Positions 32,457-43,480 of a stretch of DNA of 64,000 nucleotides are shown here, in pieces. The stretch is from Atrina japonica (taxonomy: Eukaryota > Mollusca > Bivalvia > Pterioida > Pinnidae). Positions within the stretch are counted from its first letter, which is position 1. Every line of letters begins with the position of its first letter. Made by a program: the position numbers and the translations under genes. Location of the stretch: positions 281,001 to 345,000 of the forward strand of contig BROG01000243.1 in assembly GCA_030159075.1 (NCBI GenBank). The letters run 5' to 3'. A model generated the notes under the pieces. That model saw only the letters and a program-made list of their open reading frames with translations, ran no database searches and was not told where the DNA came from.

Positions 32457-32625
32457 GAGCCGGCCTGGCTCAGTCGGTACCGCGCTTGACTATTGATCGT
32501 GAGGCCGTGAGTTCGAGTCCAGCCGGCGACAGGTTGGTTTCCTGTCCTGCGGATGAGACAGTAAAAACCGAGGTCCCGTGTCGCAGTAGGTGTCGGCACG
32601 TTAAAGAACCCTCACTGCTCAATAG
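32457..32625 (+). mobile_element. SINE-A copy, 3'-truncated
   Basis: GAGCCGGCCTGGCTCAGTCG head through GGCACGTTAAAGAACCCTCA. It breaks off at CTCAATAG without core end or tail. It begins 55 bases after the MAM5 exon a donor. Confidence 0.9.
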
Positions 32626-32787
32626 TCCACCTGAACCGAAGCCCCAGGGGGTACCCCTCTATGAAAATCTTCTCCAGGACTGCTGCTTGGATTGAAAAAC
32701 TAATTTCATGATTTACATGTATGCATGATTCAATTTCCTGTTTTGGAACATATTGGAAAATTGATTTTTGGCATATTTTACGACTTT

Positions 32788-32788
32788 G

Positions 32789-32836
<48 letters not shown>
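32788..32836 (+). repeat. (ATT)n microsatellite
   Basis: Pure ATT run. Confidence 0.95.
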
Positions 32837-32959
32837 GAATAACAATTTTAGATAATGATAACAATGGAGAAAATAAGGGAAAAAATATCTGAATGCACAA
32901 ATAATGAAACTTCCAGATTTCTGTCTAGAAAAAATATATCATTACATTTTATTTCTGTA

Positions 32960-33420
32960 TGATCATATTTTTGGCAATGCATTTAGATTTATTATTTGAC
33001 CTTGAATGATACCACTTTCCCTTTAGATAATTATTTTAAATTGGAGCTAAACTGATGAAGTCTAATTGACAGAAACGGTCTTAAGCATTATAACTTGGCA
33101 TTATTCTATATGTATAACCACTAGGCCATTTCCACTGCTGGTGGACCGTTTGAGTCCCAAAGGGAGTACATAAACCTAGTACCTGGTATTTTGGTACCAG
33201 CTGATAAATTCTTCAAACGCTAAGATAGTCATCTTTTTACAGTGGTTACTCTTAGACGGATTTGGATATGCATGTAGATTTATTAGTATGCCTTGCATGA
33301 TACCACTTTCCCTTTAGATAATCTACTTTAAATTGGAGCTCAACTGATGAAGTCCAATTGACAGAAACGATCTATTTGAGCATTATAGCTTTGGTATTAT
33401 GTTTACGATATTTACAATAG
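32960..33420 (+). mobile_element. Hammerhead-repeat tandem dimer
   Basis: Two ribozyme cores in direct orientation with CTGATGA at 33052-33058 and 33344-33350, 292 bases apart. Between them lies one full repeat unit (CACTAGGCCATTTCCACTGC, GGTATTTTGGTACCAGCTG, AAACGCTAAGATAGTCATC, CTTAGACGGATTTGG). In the first core stem III is shortened. In the second U16.1 is mutated. The layout matches a retrozyme dimer or a Penelope pseudo-LTR. Confidence 0.82.
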
Positions 33421-33611
33421 ATATATAAGAAATGAACTAAACTATTCAGGTTTTTTCCCGTTCATTGTGCTGATAATCCTGCAATTATATTTTTTTCGAT
33501 TCAGAATATCATTTAAACTTAGTAATGGTAATAATAGAACACAAATGTATTTGTTTATTATAGTCGTACTACAATGATTAATACATTTTAATACTATTAT
33601 CATACCTTCAG

Positions 33612-33741
33612 GGTAGAACAGAGACATCTTTTACGGGACCATCCGGAGCCCGGTCTGGCTCCAATTACATGTATATAGAGGCGTCCTCACCTCGTTCACC
33701 AGGGGATAGGGCCGTTCTAAGAAGTATTGTTACATTACCAG
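33612..33741 (+). CDS. MAM domain 5, exon b
   Basis: 130 nt, phase 0-1, acceptor ATACCTTCAG, donor GTAAGA. Encodes GRTETSFTGPSGARSGSN, YMYIEASSPR, GDRAVLRSIVTLP. Confidence 0.95.
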
Positions 33742-34059
33742 GTAAGATTCAAAACAAATTTTGCACATTTTAAAATATAGTAATTGAAAATTATAAACAT
33801 GAAAATCCTATACTTAAAAGAGGGTGTCTTATCTGAAGAATGTATTCTAATTTTGGAGCATATTTCGTATCGGGTTTACATCTACCCACGCATTCATACT
33901 TCCAGGTTACCAGGGTTACATAAGGTTTTAGAGTTTTTTAGTATATGTTTAAATACACACCACAACTTTTCAGTAACAGTTTTAAATTATAACCCTCCTT
34001 GCTCGTTATCGATTCTCTCTTTTATCTCCACATGGTCGTTTCCTGATATTTGTATGAGA
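33742..34059 (+). other. Intronic stretch with nothing recognised
   Basis: No repeat family was recognised. Confidence 0.45.
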
Positions 34060-34300
34060 ATCGCAATTTGACATCTTGCTGAATTGTATTGCTATAAAAA
34101 AAATCGAGCTGCCAAATGGCAAACCAGTTTTCATTATTGTGTACTCATTTGATTTACCTATTGAACAGCCACACGTTTCAACAAGGTTTCTGTCTGCTTC
34201 ACATAATTTGTTGGGGCGGAATAACCTTTTGATTATCATTCGAATGATCCTACTCGCTTTTCGGCTATTGAAAGCTTGACGGGGAAAAATCTTTCATTCC
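34060..34300 (+). mobile_element. MITE-3-like half copy
   Basis: TTCACATAATTTGTTGGGGC, CTTTTGATTATCATTCGAAT, GCTTGACGGGGAAAAATC match the MITE-3 family. The left end is unclear. Confidence 0.5.
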
Positions 34301-34538
34301 TTGTTGGATTCTCATAGGCATAATTACAAATAGGAACAAGAACTCTTTCCATAATAATTTAGATGATGTTATTACTTAAACATCGCCCAGCTCAAGAGAG
34401 GAATCACGAAACTCCATCCTGCCAGATTATATGAATGTTGCTATACTTACATCAGTTTATTGTGTTTATTATTGTATCCTCACCACAAATCATTTCTGCA
34501 TAAAACAAGTCTTAATGTGGAATATTTCTTATTTTCAG

Positions 34539-34714
34539 TTGTCCAACGGTGTCTGAGGTTTTATTATCACATGTACGGAATAAATACAGGTTCCCTGAAT
34601 GTTTATATCGGCGGAGACGGAGTGTCTAATTCCACGGTGTTTGCTTTAACTGGGAATCAAGGAAACACGTGGACTGAGACAGAGATTGAAATACCCGCCT
34701 TGACAAATTTACAG
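34539..34714 (+). CDS. MAM domain 5, exon c
   Basis: 176 nt, phase 1-0, acceptor TTATTTTCAG, donor GTAAAA. Encodes VQRCLRFYYHMYG, TGSLNVYIGGDG, LTGNQGNTWTETEIEIPA. Confidence 0.97.
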
Positions 34715-35790
34715 GTAAAAGCAGGAGTTCCTTTGTTGATTGTGATCTTTTGATATTTGTATGTAGTAAATAAATTCATAACATTTCCGATGTGTATGGA
34801 GATGGCATATCATGACAGGTGATATATTACACGTGTATCAAAATATCTACCGGCGTTGTGGTTGGTCAACATTTTCAGCTTGTACTATTAACTTTTTTTC
34901 TTGCATCCTTTATTTATTTTCATTAATTAAATTTGAAATGTCATTATTAACAACTCCCTGTCTTCGATATAATATATTTCCAAAAATGCTAAAGGGATCC
35001 AGAACTTTAAAACTCTTTAGTTATATGATAAATATAGTATTATCTGAGTGGATATGCCGATCTAATTTATAAATTTGAGCAATAAATGCATGTGGCGAGT
35101 ATCATATAAATTTATAACGAATTATAAAACTTCACAAGAACATGGAAAATCGTTAAAGATCGTTGTAACCTGCCTCCGATTTCGAAGTTCGTGGGCATAT
35201 CTTTGTTGATATGTATATTAAAGATGGATTTCCGTTAACAAGATTTATTTCCCTTCGTCGGCCATAAATTATGGCAGCAGAATAAATTCAGATCTTCATT
35301 CATCTAAACAGCTAATTTTTGTAAAAAAAAAATGATATTATGTCCTGTTCACTAATAATATTTTATCCAATTTGGTGGGCTAAACAAGAAAACTAATCAC
35401 AATATGCCCGTCAAAGGGGAATAACCCTCAAAATACTGCCAACGGAAACCCATCTATTTGTCCATTATCCTTTATAAGTCAAATACCTTAATTTCGTTCT
35501 TTAAATCTTAAGCAGATGATACTTTTTGTTGCTTTATATCACTATTTTTGATAAATCTATGACATAGTATTTAAAGGCATACTGTCGCTCAAAATCGTAA
35601 TTTTTTTACCATTGAAAAATTGACTGGGTATTGATGTATAAACGAGTTAAATAATAATTCCTTGTCGAAATATTATTAATATCGCGTATAATTGGAAACT
35701 GACTAGGATATTCCGCCAGTAATATTTAATATTTATTATGCACTGAACAAGATTCCCAAGACGCATATATAAGACGAATGTGGATTTAGA
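34715..35790 (+). other. Long intronic stretch with nothing recognised
   Basis: No exon, SINE, MITE or hammerhead copy was recognised on either strand. Confidence 0.45.
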
Positions 35791-35796
35791 CAATAA

Positions 35797-37492
35797 TATG
35801 GCGTGTCAAACGTTGCAATATTCAAAAAATATAATTTGCATTCAAAAATATACATTTGCATTCAAAAAATATACATTTGCATTCAAAAAATGTACATTCA
35901 AAAAATATACATTTGCATGCAAAAAAAATTGCATTCTAAAAAAATGTATTTGCATTCAAAAAATATACATTTGCATTCAAAAAAAATGTATTTGCATTCA
36001 AAAAATATACATTTGCATTCAAAAAAAATGTATTTGCATTCAAAAAATATACATTTGCATTCGAAAAAAATATCATTTGCATTCAAACAATGCATTCTGG
36101 GTAGACTGTTGTGACGACGGTTTTCATTGGTTGCTAAATATAACCCTCGGGGGGATTCATTGATCAAAGAGTCATGTCCCTACTGTCTGTGAACTTAGAG
36201 TTGGTCAACGAAAAATCGTCATTAAAATTGTATAGATGTTCATATCTTTACAAAAAATACATTTTTGAACAGCACTTGTTTTGTCGTAACAGATTTAAAA
36301 AAAATATATATATGTTGAAATCGAAAATGAAATTTTTTCCTTCTTTGAGACTAGTAATTTTTTGCCGAGATTTTACTACCGAGAGCAGCGATATTAAAGC
36401 TAATATTAGCTTTATATATCGCTGCCGAGAGTAACGTCATGACGTTACGTAATACGGCCGTTTTTTGTTACTAGTCTCAAAGAAGGATTTTTTTTTATTA
36501 ATGAATATAGAATGCATGTTTATCTATTTCCTATTACGACAAAAAGAGTGCTACAAGAAGATATCTTTTTTTTGTGAAAATTGAGTGAACAACTAATTTA
36601 ACGGCGACTTTTCGCCAACCAATTCTAAGTTCACAGACAGTAGCTGTGACCGAATCACTTCCAGGTTTTATGGAGGTTACTGTAGATGTAATATAAACTT
36701 ATTTATTCTACAACGATTGAAAAATAAGTTCTTATAACTTATAAAAATCAGGTTCTGTGATGGACAGGCAGATCGGTGTGCCGAGTCTAATTATGGCCTT
36801 CATGAGTCATGCCTGTTATGGTTCGATCATTGAGCTTCATCAGCTTCCTGTAAAGAGGATTTTCCCCGAGTTATATTTTAGCAATCAATGAATGCGATCA
36901 TTCAACCCGCTTTGAAGGCTTTTTTTCTTGACACAAGTATTTTTGAGGATTTTTTCCCCCAGGGGTTATATTTTTTTGAATGCAAATCAATGAAATGTAT
37001 TTTTTTGAATGCGTCACATTTAGAATGCTTTTTTTTTGCATGCAAATGCATTGTTTTGAATGCAAATGTAAATGATATACATTTTTTTTCGAATGCAAAT
37101 TGTATATGTTTTTTGAATGCAAAATATTTTTTTGAATATTGCAACGTTTTAATGCAATATGTATCATTTTTTACGGAATGCAAATGAAAATACATTTTGC
37201 AAACAACTCGCCATTTGAATGTACAAATGTATATTTTTTGAATTTTTAAATACATTTATTTTTAGAAATGCAAATACATTTTTTTGAATGCAAATGTATA
37301 TTTTTTTGCAAATGCATTTATTTAGCAAATGTATATTTTTTTGAATGCAAATGTACATTTTTTGCATGCAAATGTATTTTTTTGCATGCAAATGTACATT
37401 TTTTGAATGCAAATGTATATTTTTTGAATGCAAATGTATATTTTTGAATGCAAATTATATTTTTTGAATATTGCAACGTTTGACACGCCATA
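35797..37492. mobile_element. Foldback-type element with octamer-rich arms
   Basis: 1,696 bp. Outer ends begin TATGGCGTGTCAAACGTTGC on each strand and match over about 100 bases. Arms are tandem 20-21-bp units of TTTGCATTCAAAAAATATAC in opposite orientation (35830-36090, 36970-37470). Inner inverted repeats CTACTGTCTGTGAACTTAGA (36180) and its complement (near 36640), plus GAGACTAGTAA and TTACTAGTCTC, nest towards a centre near 36400. A 6-bp direct repeat CAATAA (35791-35796, 37493-37498) flanks it. No transposase frame is seen. Confidence 0.88.
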
Positions 37493-37498
37493 CAATAA

Positions 37499-38169
37499 CC
37501 TTAGACTCCTATCATTAGGACTAGAGGTACGGAAGTACTGTAATAATACTGATGAAAATACCATTCCAACATGCAAACAACTCGCCATTATGCATGTACA
37601 TCGTGCTTTTGTTCAAGTTAGACATCAAATCAGAGCTGTTGTTTTTTCTTGCAGATAGCTTTCTTTCACTGTTGCATTTGTCACTCTCTGATATCTTTGT
37701 TTTTGTTTAGCGGGTTGAGCATACACGAAAAGCTTTCCGGTTGAAATCAAACTGGAGGTAACATTAGTTGTTCTCGTGTCACATCGACAGACATGTTGTC
37801 ATCCTATACATTAATGCATCGAAGACTTATTTCACATATATAGACCTCAAAATACAGTGGAATGTTGATATCTATTACAAAATATTTCAAATATTTTTGA
37901 AGTACTGATTTTATTGCAAATTTTAACCAAAACAAAATTTTGATGTACTGAGTCATGGGTCTTTAAAATCGTCATGAGTGCCTTTGTTTTCCAAATACTA
38001 ATACACGCACATTCCTTGTATTCACTGCACTTTTTATATTCCAAAAATTGAATGTAAAACATTGAATAATTCATTTAATCAAATATATTTTCAGTAACAG
38101 GCGTATATTTTGGCAAACTCTAATGTAATTACACTGTTAAAGTAAGATATTATTTTCCTCTTTTTTCAG
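37499..38169 (+). other. Intronic stretch, nothing recognised beyond a duplicated word
   Basis: GCAAACAACTCGCCATT at 37572-37588 also occurs inside the right arm of the foldback element near 37199. Confidence 0.5.
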
Positions 38170-38251
38170 CTTTACTTCGAGGCAATTCGTGGTGGTGGAT
38201 CTAGAGGTGACACAGCATTGGATTTTGTACGACTCCTAAGCGGCCCTTGCA
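38170..38251 (+). CDS. MAM domain 5, exon d
   Basis: 82 nt, phase 0-1, acceptor TTTTTTCAG, donor GTAAGT. Encodes LYFEAIRGGGSRGDTALDF and SGPC. The usual RGDIA is RGDTA here. Confidence 0.97.
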
Positions 38252-38394
38252 GTAAGTATTTGATTAATTTTGTTATTTTATCCATCTTAATTATCAGCGA
38301 TAGTTCCTAACTAATGTGTTTGTATATCTAATGTACGATACCGCAGAGTTATAAAATATTTGATTGTATTAGCGGTAATTTATTTTCAATTGGT

Positions 38395-38690
38395 TTCCAG
38401 TGGTCTGTGTTTGTCCATTTTTACCCGATTTGTATTATCTATATCCTGGACATCCTAAAGATTTATACTTTGGTATCTGAGATGTTTTATATAATTTCTC
38501 ACTTGTTTATATTGAATTTGACTTTGGAATCACTGTGGGTGTGAAGTATTAAATTCAAAGCTTACTCCTCCATGACACCTGATACCACCTCTGGATTTTC
38601 AGAAGTCCGTGTTTGACCAATATCATCAGATTTGTATTGATATCGAAAAAAATATAATCGAATAAAAAATGTTAAACTTTCATTTCAGAC
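38395..38690 (+). mobile_element. Penelope-like tail fragments, subfamily 1
   Basis: GTTTGTCCATTTTTACCCG with CCTGGACATCCTAAAGATTT and TTTGGTATCTGAGATG, then a second partial copy (CACCTCTGGATTTTCAGAAG). Same 3' tail as the copy at 53251. Confidence 0.65.
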
Positions 38691-38876
38691 TTGGGAGAAA
38701 AAACTTTTCAATTCAACTTTTTATAACTTATAAACTGGTATTATGTTTATAATATTTATATGATACTCGATATCTATACTATACGAAAAATTACAAGACT
38801 ATATAAACATATAAACATGTTTTTTTTCCCTTGAAACACTGACCGAATGCTTACACGATATATATTTCTCTTGAAG

Positions 38877-39056
38877 AATCACCAACTACACTGATTCCTA
38901 CAACCAGAATAGATGTGACAACAACGATCGCAGAGACAACAACAACAGAGGCACCAACAACAACTGAGGCACTGACAACAACAACAACAACAGAGGCACC
39001 GACAACAACAGAGGCACTGACAACGACAACGGAAGCACTGACAACAACTGGTTTAA
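38877..39056 (+). CDS. Thr-rich linker exon T6a
   Basis: 180 nt, phase 1-1, acceptor TCTCTTGAAG, donor GTGAGT. Encodes SPTTLIPTTRIDVTTTIAET then repeats of TTEAPTTTEALTT. Confidence 0.92.
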
Positions 39057-39187
39057 GTGAGTAATATGTCAACAGGATTTCGTCATGATAGCAGATTCCG
39101 GTGTAATCATGTACCTTACTAATCTATTAACAGAGTCAAACAAAGAAAATACATGCATATTAAACAATATATATACATGTATATATA

Positions 39188-39538
39188 AAGTGGAATCTCG
39201 TTATTTCGAAATTCATGTGGGCCGCCCATATTACTGCGAGATTCCCTGAGATCGAGATAACGAAATTTTTCAATTTAATTTTTAAAATATTTAATTATCT
39301 TTATTTGAACTTTTGCTTTTGCTTAGTTTAAGTTGGGTTTAAGGAATTATTAATTACCGCTTCATCTCAGTAGAAGTATTTTTTTGTATTTTGCAAGTAA
39401 ACATGTTATTAAATACCTTCGAAGACAAAAGTTATTTTCGAGATGAGAAATGTTTTTTCTATGATATTGTAATACTTCAGACTACTTCCGTACTTTGACA
39501 TAATAAGCAAATTTTGAGATAATAACTGTTGTGATATC

Positions 39539-39604
<66 letters not shown>

Positions 39605-39707
39605 TTATTTATATATATATAGGGTTTTAAAAATCGGTGCCAACCATTCAGCTTTGACAGAACACGTATTTAGACTCATCCGACTTTGACATAACGAGAT
39701 TCCACTG
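39188..39707 (+). mobile_element. pogo/Tc1-like MITE containing an (AT)n run
   Basis: Left AGTGGAATCTCGTTATTTCG, right ACATAACGAGATTCCACTGT: inverted termini of about 16 bases. ATTACTGCGAGATTCC, GATAACGAAATTTT and GAGATAATAACTG inside repeat the terminal theme. The (AT)n at 39540-39622 lies within. Confidence 0.7.
39540..39622 (+). repeat. (AT)n microsatellite
   Basis: AT run with a TTTATTTA break near the end. Confidence 0.95.
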
Positions 39708-39865
39708 TAGATATCGAATTTATTTAGTATTCAGATAAAAGACAAAAAGGAAAACAAAATTTTATCTGATTATATATTAACATACTAAAATTTACTAGCA
39801 TTTGAAAATACACTTAATCAACATTTTTTTTAATTGCACTACTAACCATGTAAATATATTAACAG

Positions 39866-40480
39866 TAATTGAAACAACAAACTTTCCTGAAACAACAACC
39901 ATGCTTGAAACAACAACCATGCTTGTATCGACCACCACTCATGAATTAGAAACACCCAGTGTTTTACCCACCTCTACTAACACTCCTGAAACAGCAACGG
40001 AAGAAACAACTACCTCACCTGAATTAACGATGCCCTCAACCGTTCTACCCACTTCTACTAACCCACCGGAAGCGACGCTGGAAACAACTACCTCGCCTGA
40101 ATTAACAATGACCTCAACCCTTCTACCCACCTCTACTAACCCACCAGAAGCGACGCTGGAAACAACTACTTCGCCTGAATCATTAACATCAGCAACTAAC
40201 CCGCCCATCTCTACTAACCAACCTGAAACGACACTGGAAACAACTACCTCGCCTGAATTAACAACATCCGCAATTAAACTGCCCACTACTGGAAACCAAT
40301 CTGAAACGACACTGGAAACAACTACCTCGCCTGAATTAACAACGTCTACAAGTTATCTACCCTCCTCTACTCACACAGCAGAAACAACGCAGGAAATCAC
40401 TACCTCGCCTGAATTAACGACATCCACAACTAACTTACCCACCTCTACTAATATACTTTGGACAACCACTATCAATACAG
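39866..40480 (+). CDS. Long Thr-rich linker exon T6b
   Basis: 615 nt, phase 1-1, acceptor ATTAACAG, donor GTTTGA (weak). Encodes 205 residues with five full 26-residue units that start ETTTSPEL and carry a (L/N)P(T/I)STN-type middle, with the sixth unit partial. It is a coding minisatellite of 78 bp. The whole exon is open and in phase, so it is likely translated as a heavily O-glycosylated spacer. Confidence 0.93.
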
Positions 40481-41094
40481 GTTTGAATAACATAAAAAAT
40501 GCAAGAAGTCGAATTATTCTAATTTTTATGCATGTCGATTATTGACGACTATGTAAATTGCAAATTTTAATCATGTTAATGGAAAAGATAAGTTTGACAT
40601 TTAACGTCTTGTTTCTCGATTGTAAAATGATAAAAAATATCGGAAATATTGACAAAATGCATGATATATTGATCACAGTATTTATAGATTATTTTGAAAA
40701 ACGGCTAAAGCTACAATATGCTGATAATTCAGGAATTTGACCTAATGCTACTGATACTTAATCGCCAAAAAGTATAGGTATAACAAGTATAGGTATAACA
40801 AAGTAAAGTGGCACATCCGAGTAGAGTCAAAAAACCAAAACGATACTAAAAATAGGTTGTACAGGTGACACATAATTGCCTTGCACGGACTCCATGCATT
40901 ACTGAATCTCTAATATTTTTGTGACGACAAGTGGCTTGTCACGCCTGTTATGATTTGATTTAGACTCGTTGTGTGTGTAAACATGTGCCAGTTTACCTTG
41001 GCAGACCTGTACATAAAACTTAAGTTATTGTATTTGTATATTTGATGAGTCAAATGACTAATTAGTTGGATGATATTTGATTTTTTTTTCACAG
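40481..41094 (+). other. Intron, little recognised
   Basis: A small tandem AAGTATAGGTATAAC lies near 40768-40800. 40940-41030 carries the reverse copy of the short repeat at 12258. Confidence 0.5.
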
Positions 41095-41205
41095 ATTGTT
41101 CCAATAATCCCTGTGTATTTGGAACCTGTACTGACACGCTAAGCTCATACCAGTGCGCATGTCAAACCGGATTTGGTGGTACAAATTGCACAGATGTTAT
41201 TGACG
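41095..41205 (+). CDS. EGF-like domain 6 exon
   Basis: 111 nt, phase 1-1, acceptor TTTTTTCACAG, donor GTAAAT. Encodes [20 protein letters not shown]. One NCT sequon. Confidence 0.96.
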
Positions 41206-41429
41206 GTAAATATCGTGGTTTGATGTTCTAATACTTTAAAATGGTAGCGACAGGTGTGGTTTGCTCAGTTCCCATTTTCCCATTGTATTTTGAATTATAA
41301 AGTTATGTGCCTAAATAAATCAGTGCTCGATTTCAAAATAATGTCAAATGCCAATTTAAAGGAATTGGAAGTTACAATACTATTAATAATCATCAAAGAA
41401 TAAAAGGTTTCAAAATTGATTTTCTATTT

Positions 41430-41560
41430 GTATTAAAATAATAGAAACATGATAACAAAGTTATAATTCTCAAGACGATCGTTTCTGTAAATTAAACTCA
41501 ATCAGTTGAGTTCCAGTTTTAAATATATTTTCTAAAGAGAAAGGTAAAAATTAAAAGTTA
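41430..41560 (-). mobile_element. Hammerhead-repeat copy, - strand
   Basis: Core 41468-41511 on the - strand: CTGATTGA with one inserted base, GAAACGATCGTC intact, CTTGAG. Not expected to be active. Confidence 0.7.
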
Positions 41561-41937
41561 AAAATATTCGATGTTTTATACAAATAAGTGTTCTTAAAGA
41601 ACCATGGGTTTAACAACACTTAAGTCGTAATTTGTAACAAGAAATCGAATGCGAGTAGTAAGAGAATAAACTTTAGTCTACTTCATCAATGGAAAGAATA
41701 TCAATTGCCGGCGTATTGCATTCATTCTAGGCAATATATGGTTGATATGTTAAATATATCTACGTCGATACATCTTTTTACTTTTTTTTTGTTCATCAAA
41801 GTTTAGATCTGATCAAAAAGATCAAACACAAATGTGTATGTCCTTAATATACAAACCCTTATACTGATGTACACATATTGATTGAAATCAGATGATATCG
41901 ATACTTAAAATAATATTTTAATGGAAATATTTTTCAG

Positions 41938-42029
41938 CAAACTTAGATCTACTTGCTTATTTCGATGACGGGTCGCCGAGTTTCCTTAAAAACGATTTAG
42001 ACGATGATTTTGACTGGATACTTGGAACT
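41938..42029 (+). CDS. MAM domain 6, exon a
   Basis: 92 nt, phase 1-0, acceptor ATTTTTCAG, donor GTAAGC. Encodes (A)NLDLLAYFDDGSPSFLKN and DDDFDWILGT. No cysteine. Confidence 0.96.
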
Positions 42030-42199
42030 GTAAGCTTTTCAGATTATTTGCAGATAAATATTCTTCACGACAAATACAATAATGTCTTCTTTGATTAGAT
42101 ATGAGCACATGATTCTTGGAATTGCAGTTTATTTTCGCCCCAAAATATTACTCTATCTGTGTCTATCTGTCTGTCTGTCTCTGCTTCTCAGTCTATCTG

Positions 42200-42201
<2 letters not shown>

Positions 42202-42270
<69 letters not shown>
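42202..42270 (+). repeat. (CT)n microsatellite
   Basis: CT run preceded by CTGT repeats. Confidence 0.97.
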
Positions 42271-42272
<2 letters not shown>

Positions 42273-42370
42273 GATGTGAGTGTGAGTAAATGAATGAGAA
42301 GTGTATACAATCTTATCTCAGCAATACTAGGTGCAGCAATGTCCGTCAAAGTTTCATGAATTAGATTAAG

Positions 42371-42670
42371 GTTATAGGGTCATTTACAGTAACAAATAAG
42401 AGCTATACATTGGCATAAAAAAATCTTATATTCCTATATATTTTGTGAAAATAAGGTCAAGTCCAGTGTGGCATTTATATACAAATAGTAAGGTGGAGTT
42501 AATCAATTGCAATTGAAAAAGTGCCAAACCTTGGTTTCTCAAGTAATTTTGACAAAATATATAGGAATTTAAGAATGTTTATGCCTGTGTATATCTCATT
42601 TTAGTTATAGTGTATCAATCTAAGTAGGAAAAAGGGGAAATGAAAATAAAAACAGCACATGTCCCTTCAA
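42371..42670 (+). mobile_element. MITE-1 copy
   Basis: AACAAATAAGAGCTATACAT, AAATAAGGTCAAGTCCAGTG, GAAAAAGTGCCAAACCTTGG, TATAGGAATTTAAGAATG, ACAGCACATGTCCCTTCAA. The left terminus is degraded. Confidence 0.85.
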
Positions 42671-42773
42671 TATTTGCCAATATTTGTCAGAATTATGCAA
42701 TCTTCATGAGTTACTTAGCTATCAGGTTTGAAATTTCCTCAATCACATTTTGTTGTTTTTTTATGTTCATCAG

Positions 42774-42900
42774 GGTGGGACGGGCACAGGTTTTACAGGC
42801 CCGGGATCTGCAGAATCTGGACTAAATTACATGTACATCGAAACATCGGGACGTTTATCTGGAGACAGAGCTGTGCTAAAAAGTTTTGTTACATTACCAA
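42774..42900 (+). CDS. MAM domain 6, exon b
   Basis: 127 nt, phase 0-1, acceptor TTCATCAG, donor GTAAGA. Encodes GGTGTGFTGPGSAESGLN, YMYIETSGRL, GDRAVLKSFVTLP. One codon shorter than MAM2-5. Confidence 0.95.
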
Positions 42901-43059
42901 GTAAGAAATTTTAAATTTTCAATAAGTATAGTATTTCTTATCGCATGTTTTTTATTTAAATAAGCGACCTCCTAACGGTTTTGTTTTGTGCGTTTTGCAT
43001 ATAAACTTTATACTACAGTGAAAGGTTTTGGAAAGTGGAAAAAATCATTGTTCAATATA

Positions 43060-43480
43060 TATTATAAACATAATACTAAAGTTATAATGCTCAAGACGAT
43101 ATCGTTTCTGTCATTTAGACTTCATCAGTTGAGCTCCAATTTGAAAAGTTTGTGTTTTTTCTAAAGATAAAGTGGTATCATACAAGGCCAAATAATAACT
43201 CTAAAGTATAGCCGAAATCCGTCTAAGAGTAACCACTTTAAAAAAAATGACTTTCTTAGCTTTAGAAAATTTTCGAATTTAAATGGTGTTAACAGTGCCA
43301 AATATTACTTTAGTACAAGATGAACAGCTGGTACCGAAATACCAGGTACTAGGTTTATGTATACCCTCGGGGACTCAAACGGTCCACCAGCAGTGGCAAC
43401 GACCTAGTGGTTATATATATTATAAACATAATACCAAAGTTATAATATAATTCTTTCCGTCAGTTAGACTATTTTAAGTA
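43060..43480 (-). mobile_element. Hammerhead-repeat copy, - strand, with intact ribozyme and partial second core
   Basis: On the - strand a partial core near 43450-43475 (GTCTAACTGACGGAAAG) is followed by one full unit and then the intact core at 43089-43134. This is a dimer-like layout as at 32960. Confidence 0.82.
43089..43134 (-). ncRNA. Type I hammerhead ribozyme candidate, all core bases kept
   Basis: On the - strand: stem I GCUCAA (43134-43129), CUGAUGA (43128-43122), stem II GUC/GAC with a UAAAU loop, GAAA, stem III ACG/CGU with an AUAU loop, U16.1 at 43096, H17 C at 43095, then UUGAGC (43094-43089). The stem III loop is two bases longer than at 24819 while the stem still pairs. Same A-A at 10.1/11.1. 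Confidence 0.75.

Noticed and set aside
32486..32695. Open frame within SINE-A, and similar ones at 957, 32285, 55641 and 56691
   Set aside because: The same peptide recurs wherever SINE-A occurs. It is the SINE core read in one frame.
35803..37588. Open frames rich in Ile/Cys/His/Lys on both strands
   Set aside because: Translations of the foldback-arm repeat unit. The same peptide appears from both arms because they are inverted copies.
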